The notes below the pieces were generated by a model that ran no database searches, had not been told where the DNA came from, and was given only the letters and a program-made list of their open reading frames with translations. A program made the position numbers and the translations under genes. Shown here piece by piece: positions 8,441-16,325 of a stretch of 64,000 nucleotides of DNA (position 1 is the first letter of the stretch; the number at the start of each line of letters is the position of its first letter). Origin of the DNA: Alcanivorax sp. S6407 (lineage in GTDB: Bacteria; Pseudomonadota; Gammaproteobacteria; Pseudomonadales; Alcanivoracaceae); the NCBI RefSeq assembly GCF_023016115.1, contig NZ_JALKBH010000001.1:62001-126000 (forward strand). The letters run 5' to 3'.

Positions 8441-10151
8441 AGCGGCTGTCCCGCTGTTCATTTTCCAGTTCCCGGGTACGGCGGTGCAGCAGCTCGGTCT
8501 GGTTCTCCAGTTCTTCATTCATCACCCGCAACTCTTCCTGCTGAGATTGCAGCTCTTCCTCGGATGCCCGGAGACGTTCGGCCTGCTGCTGGCTTTCGCG
8601 AAGCATGGTGGCCAGATCGGCATTCACCAGTGCGGTGTTCAACGCGATGGCGATGGCTTCGCTGGCGTGTTGCAAGAAGGGGGCTGTGTTGTCAGGCAAG
8701 GCTCCGGCGGCGGCCATTTCGACGACACCATAAACCTGCTCGTTCCAGATCAGCGGGGTCACCAGCAGGCTGCCAGGACGGGCGCTGACGCTGCCGGTGG
8801 TAATCAGCAGATAATCCGTGGGCAGGTTATGCAGCGTACGCTGCTTTCTGTCCCTGGCGCACTGCCCCACGATTCCTTCGCCCATGGCCAGCGTGTTATC
8901 ACGCTGACTCAGATCGGCGATGCCGTAGCTGGCACGGCACTGCAACTGCCCATTGCGATGGATATGGAGCGTGCCGATATGGGCCTTGAAGGTGTTGCAT
9001 AAAAAGCGAATCACCTGCTCGCACAGTGCATCGGTATTCTTGACGCCCTGCAGCACGCTCCCCAGTTCCGACATGAGCGCCTGGGTATGATGCTCACGGG
9101 CCATGGCTTCACCTTTTTCCAGCAGGTTTATGCGCATGTCTTCCAGAGCGTAGAGCAGGTCGCCGATCTCGTTACCCGGCACATCACCAATGGCGGTATC
9201 CAGATTACCTTCGCGAAGTTGCTGTGCCGTCGCCTGGGCATGGCTGAAGTGACGGTTAAGCTGGCGGATGAATAGTGCCAGCGAAACCAGCACCAGCAAC
9301 ATGATGGCGATGATGGAGGCCGTGCTCTGGATGCGCGCGTCACCAAGACGTTCTTGCAGGTGGATGTTGAGTTGCCTGGCCACTGCCAGGAAATGTTGCT
9401 CTGCCTGACTGGCGGCGTCGTTCAATTTTCCGGTCAGCCCGGTGTCGGCGGTCAGCCCGATTTCCCGTTGCAGTTGGGCCATGGTGTTGAAGCTGGCAGT
9501 GTAGGCACGCAGGGATTGCTGGGTGGCAGCCTGCACCTGATTACTCAGGTCCGACATGAAGATCTTGCCGCGGAAATGTGAGAGGGCAACCATGAACTGG
9601 TTAATGGCGCGCTCGTCTCGATAGAGCAAGAAGTCCTTTTCGTGCTGGCGTAATTGCAGCAGCGCAACAGCTAGTTCCGGGTGCGATTTGACCACATCAA
9701 GAACGCGTTCTGCTGCGGCGTTGAGCTCACCGGAATGCCCTTGATGGCGATCAAGTCCGATCTCGGTCTGCTTGGCTACCACTGCCTCAAAATCGGCTTT
9801 TACCTGCTGGAACTGCTGGCCGGCTGCGATCATGTCGGTGGCATCAAAGCCTGCCTGGCTGAGGTGCTGGATCAGTTGCTGGTGCTGCTGTGCCAGTTGC
9901 GAAAAATCCCTGCGAAAGCTGTCTGCATGGCGCATTTGTCGCGAGCTGGCGAAGTCATCCATCTGCTGGCGCAGGGTCTGGAGCTGGCGGCTCAGATCCA
10001 CGGTCAGGGATTGCAGGGCTGTGTCTTCCGTGATGCGTCGCTGGTAGTGCTGATCCAGTAGCCAGATCATTGCCAGCGCGGCAGCGATTCCGGCTGCCAG
10101 CAGCCACAATCCCTGCTTGATGGACAAGCGAAAGCGGAAAGTGCGGTGCAT
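8424..10151 (-). CDS. Membrane sensor with HAMP and GAF domains, no kinase or output domain
   Basis: A 575-residue membrane protein. TM1 is at about 10-32, followed by a long helical periplasmic sensor domain (about 33-275), TM2 (about 280-300, IIAIMLLVLVSLALF), HAMP (about 300-350) and GAF (about 370-510). A heptad-rich coiled coil (about 515-565, QQQAERLRASEEEL) ends the protein. In hybrid histidine kinases such a HAMP-GAF-coil block is normally followed by HisKA, HATPase_c and receiver domains; here the frame stops in the coil at a hairpin. It could be a truncated kinase or an independent sensor acting through a partner. The start at 10151 gives a basic n-region but has only a weak ribosome-binding site; an ATG at 10166 is also possible. 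Confidence 0.82.
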   Translation of the reverse strand: MHRTFRFRLSIKQGLWLLAAGIAAALAMIWLLDQHYQRRITEDTALQSLTVDLSRQLQTLRQQMDDFASSRQMRHADSFRRDFSQLAQQHQQLIQHLSQAGFDATDMIAAGQQFQQVKADFEAVVAKQTEIGLDRHQGHSGELNAAAERVLDVVKSHPELAVALLQLRQHEKDFLLYRDERAINQFMVALSHFRGKIFMSDLSNQVQAATQQSLRAYTASFNTMAQLQREIGLTADTGLTGKLNDAASQAEQHFLAVARQLNIHLQERLGDARIQSTASIIAIMLLVLVSLALFIRQLNRHFSHAQATAQQLREGNLDTAIGDVPGNEIGDLLYALEDMRINLLEKGEAMAREHHTQALMSELGSVLQGVKNTDALCEQVIRFLCNTFKAHIGTLHIHRNGQLQCRASYGIADLSQRDNTLAMGEGIVGQCARDRKQRTLHNLPTDYLLITTGSVSARPGSLLVTPLIWNEQVYGVVEMAAAGALPDNTAPFLQHASEAIAIALNTALVNADLATMLRESQQQAERLRASEEELQSQQEELRVMNEELENQTELLHRRTRELENEQRDSRYAVSH

Positions 10152-10247
10152 GGTGGCGCTTCTCATGAGTAAAAAACTGCATTTTAAGAAGCTTGTGTGA
10201 CAGTTGGATTACGGTTCGTGGAACGAGGAGGGGAGCTGTGAGCTGAC

Positions 10248-10548
10248 AGCTACGAGCTACAAGCTACAAGCTACAAGCTACAAGCTACAAGCTACAAGCT
10301 ACAAGCTACAAGCTACAAGCTACGCTTGATTGGAATAAGAAAGGCCGAAAAGTTCCCGGCTTTTACGAAGAATGGAAAAGACTTCCAGATCGTTGATTTC
10401 GGCGCAAGCAGATAACCTGTGCACCATGTAGGAACGTAGCGTAGCGGAGTAACGCACGTAGTGCGGCCCGAAGGGTGAGCGAAGCGAATAACCCATGCTT
10501 GCATGGCGATCCGAGCCTAAGCGAGGTATGGATTCCAGAGACGCTGTT
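10248..10548. repeat. Composite direct repeat, copy 1: AGCTACA array plus 121-bp core
   Basis: 11 heptamers run from 10248 to 10324 (AGCTACG, nine AGCTACA, AGCTACG). A segment with CCGAAAAGTTCCCGG follows, and then a 121-bp core at 10428-10548 that begins GTAGGAACGTAGCG and ends GAGACGCTGTT. The core is full of short inverted repeats. The same composite in the same orientation lies at 12209-12442, on the other side of the oxygenase gene. Spurious minus-strand ORFs over both cores share the peptide GPHYVRYSATLRSY. The rest of the gap (10549-10695) shows no gene. Confidence 0.85.
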
Positions 10549-10695
10549 AGCATCTCCGCTGACATTTCAATAACGCCAAAAAAAACACCACGAGATTCAC
10601 CAAAGAAACCACAGCGCTCACCAGGATTGGAAATGGTTATTCTCAGTGAACGCTGTGACCTCTGTGGTGAAATCACCTTTGCTTCCGGTAAAAGA

Positions 10696-12054
10696 TCAGG
10701 CGGCGCTTTTCTCTCCGGGGGGGGCGTATTCGCTGGCGTCGGTGGTGTATTCGGCGTGGCCGTATTCTACCAGCAGCTCCTTGATGCGCTTGACCAGAAT
10801 CCGGTCAGCGATCTTGTTGGCGATGGGGATGTCCTGAAGAATCCGGAACGCCGTGAGGCGAGGTAATACGAAGAAGTTACCCACGGTGAACAGGGCATAA
10901 TCGAACAGATGCGGCTCGACGCCCATTTCCCTTGCCTTGGACTTGTCCTTGCGGCCGAGAAAGGCTTCGGTAAAGAACACTTTGGAGTAGCTACGCTCCA
11001 CCATGTTGTGCACCTTGCTGAGCAGGGTCTTGTCCTTGGGCCGGTACACGGACATGGTGGCGCGGGTCAGGCCCCCGCAGGTGTCGTTATCGTAGCCTTC
11101 GCGCAGGGTGCCGGAGTAGGTCAGCATGGTATCGATGATGTCCTGTGCGTTGGCCGGCAACAGGTCTTCCGGTAGACCGAGCAGGAAGCACTGATAGCGG
11201 GACAGCTCGACGATGGCCCTTTCATTGGCGGTAAATTTGCTGCGCCCCTTGCGCATGGCCTTGAAGGCCGTCAGGTAGGCAGGCATCGTGCCGGCGGGCA
11301 TCTGGTCCACCTGGGGAATCGGAATGCCATAGACGGCGGGATCCCAGGGACCGCCCTTATCAGGAGTGGAGCGCTTGAGAATGTTGAAGCGCACCATGGA
11401 GTGCATCAGCCGCACCATGGCCGCCGCCTTGAAGCCGGGCCCAAAACGCTCCAGCGCACCGGGCAAGGTGGCGGTGGTGAAGAAGCTGGAAGTTTCATTG
11501 ATGCGCTGGTTGACGGACTCGTTGCCCAGGGTGCCGGTGATGGCCATGGGCAGGCCGGAGTACTTGTTCATGAACGTGGCGACAAAGGCGCCACGGATAA
11601 TCCATGGCGCCAGGTTGGCCATCTGGTTGCGGCTCAGACGGGCGCCTTCACGGACCAGATCCATGTCTACCCAGTCCGGGGTGTCTTCCATGGCATGAAT
11701 AAAGTCCTTCAGTTCCTGCGGGGCACCTTCCACCGCATCCAGCCCTTCATCGCAGGCCTTCTTGAGCATGGTGATCAGGTTCCTGAAACCGTATTGCGGC
11801 ATCAGGGCAGCATAGGCGTCGGCTACCGTGTCACCCAAAAGGGTGTAAGCACGGGCACGTTCCACCTTTTCCTTGTCTTCCAGAATACCGGGGCGGTACT
11901 TGCCGGCAAACTTGCTCGGCAGGCTGCTACGAACTGCCATGTCGTCGGTAAATCGCTCTGGGGTGGCATCAAAATCGATGTCACCGTAAAGGGATGGAAT
12001 CAGGGTTTTCTGGGCGCGCACTTTTTCCCAGAGTGCATCCAGTGATGTAGCCAT
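10696..12054 (-). CDS. MpaB / rubber-oxygenase-like protein (DUF2236 type)
   Basis: A 452-residue protein I assign to the DUF2236 group, which includes the ER-bound oxygenase MpaB and the latex-clearing b-type haem oxygenase Lcp. The N-terminal third is unusual, while the middle (APWIIRGAFVATFMNKYSGL through LMHSMVRFNIL, about 150-230) shows the helical R, H and N-containing core of that group. Conserved histidines and arginines for haem binding are present, but I cannot assign them individually. No signal peptide is visible. It stands alone and is bracketed by two long direct repeats. The C-terminal tail (ASEYAPPGEKSAA) is polar. Confidence 0.7.
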   Translation of the reverse strand: MATSLDALWEKVRAQKTLIPSLYGDIDFDATPERFTDDMAVRSSLPSKFAGKYRPGILEDKEKVERARAYTLLGDTVADAYAALMPQYGFRNLITMLKKACDEGLDAVEGAPQELKDFIHAMEDTPDWVDMDLVREGARLSRNQMANLAPWIIRGAFVATFMNKYSGLPMAITGTLGNESVNQRINETSSFFTTATLPGALERFGPGFKAAAMVRLMHSMVRFNILKRSTPDKGGPWDPAVYGIPIPQVDQMPAGTMPAYLTAFKAMRKGRSKFTANERAIVELSRYQCFLLGLPEDLLPANAQDIIDTMLTYSGTLREGYDNDTCGGLTRATMSVYRPKDKTLLSKVHNMVERSYSKVFFTEAFLGRKDKSKAREMGVEPHLFDYALFTVGNFFVLPRLTAFRILQDIPIANKIADRILVKRIKELLVEYGHAEYTTDASEYAPPGEKSAA

Positions 12055-12208
12055 GTGGACCTCGTAGTGAATACGGTCATTTAAGGTAATACATAGCGTT
12101 TACCCTGCTGCCGGGCAAGAGCCGAAACTGACGCCTTGGGAACGGGTGGGTTTTTGGCGCGGAATGACTCAGAAAAGGAAACACGGGGAAGGGGAATGTT
12201 GAGAGGCG

Positions 12209-12442
12209 AGCTACGAGCTACGAGCTACAAGCTACAAGCTACAAGCTACAAGCTACAAGCTACGCTTGCTTGGATAAAGAAACCCGAAAAGTTCCCGGGT
12301 TTTCAGCCTTTCTACGTAGCAGCTGTAGGAACGTAGCGTAGCGGAGTAACGCACGTAGTGCGGCCCGCAGGGTGAGCGGAGCGAATAACGAGCCTGCTCG
12401 CGATCCGAGCCTAAGCGAGGTATGGATTCCAGAGACGCTGTT
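12209..12442. repeat. Composite direct repeat, copy 2: AGCTACA array plus 118-bp core
   Basis: Eight heptamers (12209-12264: two AGCTACG, five AGCTACA, one AGCTACG) are followed by a segment with CCGAAAAGTTCCCGG. The 118-bp core at 12325-12442 differs from copy 1 at only a few places, except for a short variable patch. It is in the same orientation as copy 1 at 10248-10548. Most of the 620-bp gap 12055-12674 is repeat DNA. Confidence 0.85.
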
Positions 12443-12452
12443 CGAATCGTGA

Positions 12453-12519
12453 GTTGGCTTGCAAACGAAGCATTCCCCTGGCTCGACCAAAACCGCTTCG
12501 CGTGCAAGCACGCTCCCAC
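12453..12519. repeat. REP-like repeat, copy A
   Basis: This segment starts GTTGGCTTGCAAAC, contains ACCAAAACCGCTTCG, and ends CACGCTCCCAC. A second copy in the same orientation is at 17377-17442. The GCTCCCAC end resembles the GTGGGAGC of Pseudomonas REP elements. Confidence 0.65.
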
Positions 12520-12546
12520 AATGTCTCCCTTCCCCGCTTGCCTTTC

Positions 12547-12580
12547 GCATGTTGCGTGAAACGTGAAGCGTGATGCAGCG
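12547..12580. repeat. 7-bp-period array (ACGCAAC type, reverse sense)
   Basis: GCATGTT, GCGTGAA, ACGTGAA, GCGTGAT follow in exact 7-base steps. It lies in the repeat-rich gap downstream of the HD-domain gene. Confidence 0.6.
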
Positions 12581-12591
12581 CAGAGCGCCCA

Positions 12592-12629
12592 AGAAAAATG
12601 CCTGGACCGTAAGGCCCAGGCCGTTTTTG
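12592..12629. terminator. Bidirectional terminator
   Basis: GCCTGGACC (12600-12608) pairs with GGCCCAGGC (12613-12621), one mismatch and a GTAA loop. The plus strand continues with GTTTTTGA and the minus strand with a TTTTT run. It is well placed to end the HD-domain/aldolase transcript on the minus strand. Confidence 0.75.
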
Positions 12630-12633
12630 ATTT

Positions 12634-12671
12634 TCGAAACTCGAAACTCGAAACTCGAAACTCGAAACTCG
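12634..12671. repeat. 7-bp tandem array, five TCGAAAC units
   Basis: Five perfect TCGAAAC heptamers plus TCG lie between the terminator at 12600 and the stop codon of the HD-domain gene at 12675. Confidence 0.85.
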
Positions 12672-12674
12672 CTT

Positions 12675-13271
12675 CTATTCCTGAGCTTCCATCGCCGCCT
12701 TGTAAAGCGACTTGCGCGGTTCAGAAAACACCTTGCGCAGCATGGGCTCGAAGTACTCAAGTGGCAGTATCTCGCCTTCCGGCTGAAACGCGGGGGCATC
12801 GTACTTGCTGACGAATTCCACGGTCTGCTTGAAGTGCGGGTGATCCTTGTAGTTGTCGCGCAGGTTGCGATCCATGCCCAGGTAGTGGAAGAAGTAATAG
12901 CCCTGGAAAATGGCGTGATGCTTGACCATCCAGTGGTTGGCTTCGCTCACGAAGGGCTCCAGCAGCACCGCGGCAACGTCTGCATGGTTGTAGGTACCCA
13001 GGGTGTCACCGATATCGTGGAGCAGGGCGCAGACCACGTATTCGTCATCCTTGCCATCACGGTGGGCCAGGGTAGCGGTCTGCAGGCAGTGCTGGAAACG
13101 GTCGATCTGGAAGCCACCGAAATCGCCCTGCAGCAGGCGCAGGTGATCCATGATGCGGTCGGCGAGGCCATGGCGGAATTCACCAAAGCTGTCGGCAATG
13201 ATTTTCCAGTCTTCGGCAGTGCCATCTTTCATGTGCTGAAAGTCAGCACGGGGTTGGCTCATGTCATTCAT
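12675..13271 (-). CDS. HD-domain protein (PhnZ/MIOX-like)
   Basis: A 198-residue HD-fold protein. Likely metal ligands are H61 (QHCLQTA), H85 and D86 (LLHDIGD), H96, H118/H119 (KHHAIFQ) and D158 (KYDAP). The pattern and the helical spacing resemble PhnZ and myo-inositol oxygenase, mixed-valent di-iron oxygenases that cleave C-C or C-P bonds, rather than HD phosphohydrolases. The substrate is unknown. The start at 13271 has GGGAG at good spacing. The class II aldolase gene lies 34 bp upstream on the same strand, so the two are probably co-transcribed. The family link is inferred from motif layout only. Confidence 0.78.
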   Translation of the reverse strand: MNDMSQPRADFQHMKDGTAEDWKIIADSFGEFRHGLADRIMDHLRLLQGDFGGFQIDRFQHCLQTATLAHRDGKDDEYVVCALLHDIGDTLGTYNHADVAAVLLEPFVSEANHWMVKHHAIFQGYYFFHYLGMDRNLRDNYKDHPHFKQTVEFVSKYDAPAFQPEGEILPLEYFEPMLRKVFSEPRKSLYKAAMEAQE

Positions 13272-13305
13272 TATTGCTCTCCCGAAATAATGTTCCAGGT
13301 AACGA

Positions 13306-14091
13306 TCAGTCGGCGTAGCCCGGGTTCACGCGGTCCAGTTTGCGCAGCAGTCCCGGCCATGCCAGCTTGCCACCCATGCCTTTTGTGACCTGATCAGCCT
13401 GTTGCTTGATGGTGTCCACAATGCCATCAGGGATCGGCGTCAATGCACGGTTACCCGCCAGCGTTGCCACCTGGATTTCGCAGGCGCGTTGCAGGATGAA
13501 CATGTTCAGGAAAGTGTCTGCCACGGTGCTGCCCACGGTCAGCAGGCCATGGTTGCGCAGGATCATGAAGTTGGTTGTACCGAGATCTGCTTGCAGACGT
13601 GCCTTTTCATCCTCACGCAGGGCGACGCCCTCATAGTCGTGGTAGGACAGGTTGGACAGCGGGAACAGACTTTGCTGGGACAGCGCCAGCAGACCATCCT
13701 GTTGTGCAGAGACGGCAACCCCTTCGGTGGTGTGGGTGTGCATCACGCAGTGAGCATCTTCACGAACAGCATGGACGGCGCTGTGGATGGTGAAGCCAGC
13801 CGGGTTGATATCGAAATCATTCGGGTCGAGCTTGTTGCCCTCCTGATCGACGCGCACCAGGCTGGAAGCGGTGATTTCATCAAACATCATGCCGAAAGGA
13901 TTGATCAGGAAGTGGTGCTCCTCACCCGGAATACGCGCTGAGAGATGGGTGAAGATGAGTTCGTCCCAGCCGTACAGGGCTACCAGGCGGTAGGCCGCGG
14001 CCAGATCGACGCGTAGTTGCCACTCTTCCGCGCTGACCTGGCTCTGGCGGGATGGGATGCTGCGCGGATCCAATTGCACTGTGCTGTTCAT
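13306..14091 (-). CDS. Class II aldolase/adducin family protein
   Basis: A 261-residue class II aldolase/adducin-domain protein. The zinc site is formed by the HTHTTEG histidines and the later NHG histidine. The glutamate in FTHLSARIPGEEHHF is the usual catalytic region. Members include fuculose-phosphate aldolases and many unassigned decarboxylases and dehydratases; the longer N-terminus (about 30 residues before the domain) resembles the unassigned class. The ATG at 14091 follows GGAGAG and is preferred to an upstream extension. It is divergent from a Crp/Fnr regulator, which may control it. Confidence 0.87.
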   Translation of the reverse strand: MNSTVQLDPRSIPSRQSQVSAEEWQLRVDLAAAYRLVALYGWDELIFTHLSARIPGEEHHFLINPFGMMFDEITASSLVRVDQEGNKLDPNDFDINPAGFTIHSAVHAVREDAHCVMHTHTTEGVAVSAQQDGLLALSQQSLFPLSNLSYHDYEGVALREDEKARLQADLGTTNFMILRNHGLLTVGSTVADTFLNMFILQRACEIQVATLAGNRALTPIPDGIVDTIKQQADQVTKGMGGKLAWPGLLRKLDRVNPGYAD

Positions 14092-14161
14092 GGTTCGCTC
14101 TCCGTTGTCGTTATCTTTATTGGTATTGGGGTCCTGTTTTCTGAGTGTAGGCCCGTGATGC

Positions 14162-14177
14162 TTGGCAACACTGTCAA
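14162..14177. promoter_or_regulatory. Candidate dyad in the aldolase-Crp/Fnr divergent promoter
   Basis: TTGGC-N6-GTCAA is an imperfect inverted repeat (TTGRC arms) resembling the FNR/Anr half-sites TTGAT/ATCAA but with wider spacing. It sits 18 bp upstream of the regulator start and 70 bp upstream of the divergent aldolase start. A binding role is inference. Confidence 0.3.
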
Positions 14178-14195
14178 CAGGTTTACAATTGAGCA

Positions 14196-14894
14196 ATGAA
14201 TGACGTGGTGAAAGTGTTAAAAGACTGCCCGCTGTTTGCGGGTTTTCCCGAGGAGGCCATTTCGGAGGCTGCCTCTCACGCCCGGCTGCGCCGGTTTCAG
14301 CGGGATGAAGCGGTGTATGAAAAGGGGGAGCCGCAGGTCTGGTTGTGTGTGATTGCCAGTGGCATGGTGCGTATCCACTCGGTCAATGCCGAGGGGCGGG
14401 AGGCCATGCTGATCGTGCTGGATCAGGGCGCCTGGGTGGGGGATGCGGTTTTTGCCCCGGGGGCGGACCGTGTATATGGCGCCACGGCCCATACCAAGGC
14501 GGAGATCGTGGAATTGCCGGGGGATTACTTTCGCGATCTGATGGCGCGCTATCCGCAAAGTTACCCGGTGGTGCTGGATTGCATCAGCAGGCGGCTGTGG
14601 TCCGCCATGACACTGATCGAAGAAGATGCCTTGCGTGGCACGCTCGCCCGCATCGGTCGACGCCTGTTGTTTCTGTGTGATATGCAACGGGGGGGAGGGG
14701 CTGCCGGTCATGGGCCGGTGACCATCGCGCTGACCCGGGAGCATATTGCCAACATGATGGGTATGACCCGGCAAGGCGTTCACAAGACCCTCAAACGGTT
14801 TGCAGATGAGGGACTGGTGGAACTCGGTTATGGCTGTATTACGGTGACGGATGAAGCGGCACTGGCAGCGTTCCTGGCCACCGCGCCGGATTGA
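14196..14894 (+). CDS. Crp/Fnr family transcriptional regulator
   Basis: A 232-residue regulator with an N-terminal cyclic-nucleotide-binding-type beta roll (about 10-120) and a C-terminal winged helix-turn-helix (about 165-225). The recognition helix lies near MMGMTRQGVHKTLKRF. The N-terminal cysteine set of oxygen-sensing FNR is absent, with only C11 near the start. The classical cAMP pocket residues are not evident either, so the ligand is unknown. It is divergently transcribed from the aldolase/HD operon across 104 bp, an arrangement that suggests local control. Confidence 0.88.
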   Translation: MNDVVKVLKDCPLFAGFPEEAISEAASHARLRRFQRDEAVYEKGEPQVWLCVIASGMVRIHSVNAEGREAMLIVLDQGAWVGDAVFAPGADRVYGATAHTKAEIVELPGDYFRDLMARYPQSYPVVLDCISRRLWSAMTLIEEDALRGTLARIGRRLLFLCDMQRGGGAAGHGPVTIALTREHIANMMGMTRQGVHKTLKRFADEGLVELGYGCITVTDEAALAAFLATAPD

Positions 14895-15053
14895 GATACG
14901 CTGCGCAAGGTAGCTGAATGCCTTCAAGTGAGCGGCACGCAGTTAGCCGAGAAGCTATAATGATTTTTCTCCATGCCTAGCCGCCAAGCCTGACAATGAT
15001 GACGGGCGTCAACCTCTGTATCCCACCTGAGGCGTCCAATACCCTTCTATAAC

Positions 15054-15123
15054 TAATACCTGCGGCTAACAAAAATAATCCCTAAAAACATTTTTATACG
15101 CTATCAATTAATACCTTTGGCTA
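15054..15123. promoter_or_regulatory. Pair of 15-bp direct repeats upstream of PL7 genes
   Basis: TAATACCTGCGGCTA (15054-15068) and TAATACCTTTGGCTA (15109-15123) match at 13 of 15 positions. Their starts are 55 bp apart, about five helical turns. They lie roughly 250-325 bp before the first lyase gene and could be regulator sites; this is inference. Confidence 0.4.
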
Positions 15124-15185
15124 TTTTTAATCAGCTAAAATTTTCTTTTCTTTCCCTCATATAGCGAAACCGTACTGAAAAACCG

Positions 15186-15214
15186 TTGACAGGTTTTAAG
15201 TTGAATTCATTAGA
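15186..15214 (+). promoter_or_regulatory. Weak candidate sigma-70 promoter
   Basis: A perfect TTGACA (15186-15191) is followed after 17 bases by ATTAGA (15209-15214), a poor -10 match. It points toward the first PL7 gene with a long leader of about 160 bases. Confidence 0.25.
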
Positions 15215-15378
15215 CGGTTTGCGTCACATTTTAACGAAAACCCCGTAGATCCTGATTTTTCTGGCCGTTAGCATTTTCTTCAACCGTTGAGGACTACGAA
15301 TAAATTCTTAACGTCCACGGGCAGTCATCAGGGAGGTGCTGTCTCAATTGGCATAAGGAGAATAATCAGGAATAAAAG

Positions 15379-16257
15379 ATGTGTTCTTTATATAAAACTC
15401 TGGTTTTTATTTTTACCCTTAATGTTATTGGTTGTGGTGGATCAGATACCCCTTCGGCCATAACTGAAAAAGACACCGGTAGCAGCTACGACACTTCTAC
15501 TGAGATCAGCAAGGAAACCGACAGCGGCGGCGACAGTCTGGATACCGGGAGCGAGACCGGTAGCACCAGCGAGACAGAAGCCCCGGTGTTCGACCTGAAA
15601 AGCTTCAAGGAATCCTTCATTCCCAGCTTCTCTGCCAGTGTGCTTCAGTATGAAGTTACTGATGGCGTGATCGGCAAGGAAACCACTGGCACTGATGAGC
15701 TGCTGAAGTTTCCCGAAACCGACTATTTCTACTTCAAGGATCAGTACCTGGTCTATGATCTGACGCGGGAAGGAAAACCCAAGAAACGTTCTGAATTGCG
15801 CCAGTACCCGGAATGGAGTGTGGCCAACGAAAACAGCATGAAGGGCACCCTGCGACTGGAATCTTCGCCCCTCAACGAATACACCTGGATGCAGCTGCAT
15901 CGCAAGGAATACTACTCCGTCAAGCCGCCACTGCGGTTGACGTGGGCAAAGTCACAATCCATTGGCGGCAAGGTATATACGGACTATCTGGTGGCGGTTT
16001 TTTACCATGAAGATGGCGGATACAAGAAAGTGCCGCTGATGCCGCGTCCGGATGGGGACATGGTGGCGGAGCTGCGTGCCTACAATCACCAGGTGTTCAT
16101 CACCATCAATGACACCCTGCTGCATGTGGAAAATGTGTCCGACTGGGGCGATTATAACTGCTACTTCAAGGCGGGGCTGTACCTGTCAGGCAGTACCGCG
16201 GCGGAAGGTCAGGCGCGGGTAGGGATGTCCAGCCTCGAATTCAATATCGAGGGCTGA
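15379..16257 (+). CDS. PL7 family alginate lyase, lipoprotein
   Basis: A 292-residue secreted lipoprotein. The signal peptide ends in the lipobox VIGC with C19 as the lipidated cysteine. A linker rich in S, T, D, E and G (about 20-67) tethers the catalytic domain (about 70-292). PL7 signatures are RSELR (137-141), QLH (172-174) and YFKAGLYLS (262-270), so beta-elimination of alginate or another polyuronate is the expected reaction. The usual C-terminal YNQ is YLS here. It is the first of two tandem PL7 genes in an AT-rich patch. A terminator follows. Confidence 0.85.
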   Translation: MCSLYKTLVFIFTLNVIGCGGSDTPSAITEKDTGSSYDTSTEISKETDSGGDSLDTGSETGSTSETEAPVFDLKSFKESFIPSFSASVLQYEVTDGVIGKETTGTDELLKFPETDYFYFKDQYLVYDLTREGKPKKRSELRQYPEWSVANENSMKGTLRLESSPLNEYTWMQLHRKEYYSVKPPLRLTWAKSQSIGGKVYTDYLVAVFYHEDGGYKKVPLMPRPDGDMVAELRAYNHQVFITINDTLLHVENVSDWGDYNCYFKAGLYLSGSTAAEGQARVGMSSLEFNIEG

Positions 16258-16290
16258 AAGGGCATCGCTGGCCAGCTTGGCAACACAGGG

Positions 16291-16325
16291 AAAAGGCGCA
16301 TGGGGGCATGCGCCTTTTCTTTTTG
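16291..16325 (+). terminator. Rho-independent terminator after first PL7 gene
   Basis: A perfect 12-bp stem, AAAAGGCGCATG (16291-16302) with CATGCGCCTTTT (16307-16318), has a GGGG loop and is followed by CTTTTTGG. It separates the two lyase genes, so the second needs its own promoter. Confidence 0.9.

Larger units (their letters stand above)
14895..15378. other. AT-rich intergenic region upstream of the alginate lyase pair
   Basis: A 484-bp gap much richer in A and T than its surroundings. I see no credible ORF or RNA gene. It holds a 15-bp direct repeat (15054-15123) and a TTGACA box (15186). The composition, with the lyase genes that follow, suggests acquired DNA. Confidence 0.55.

Noticed and set aside
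10248-10324. CRISPR array
   Set aside because: The units are 7 bp with no spacers, so this is a tandem repeat, and no cas genes are present.
10320-10676. Possible small gene over the composite repeat (peptide with GPHYVRYSATLRSY)
   Set aside because: The same peptide is read from the other repeat copy at 12253-12519. It follows the repeat, lacks a ribosome-binding site and is best explained as structured repeat DNA.
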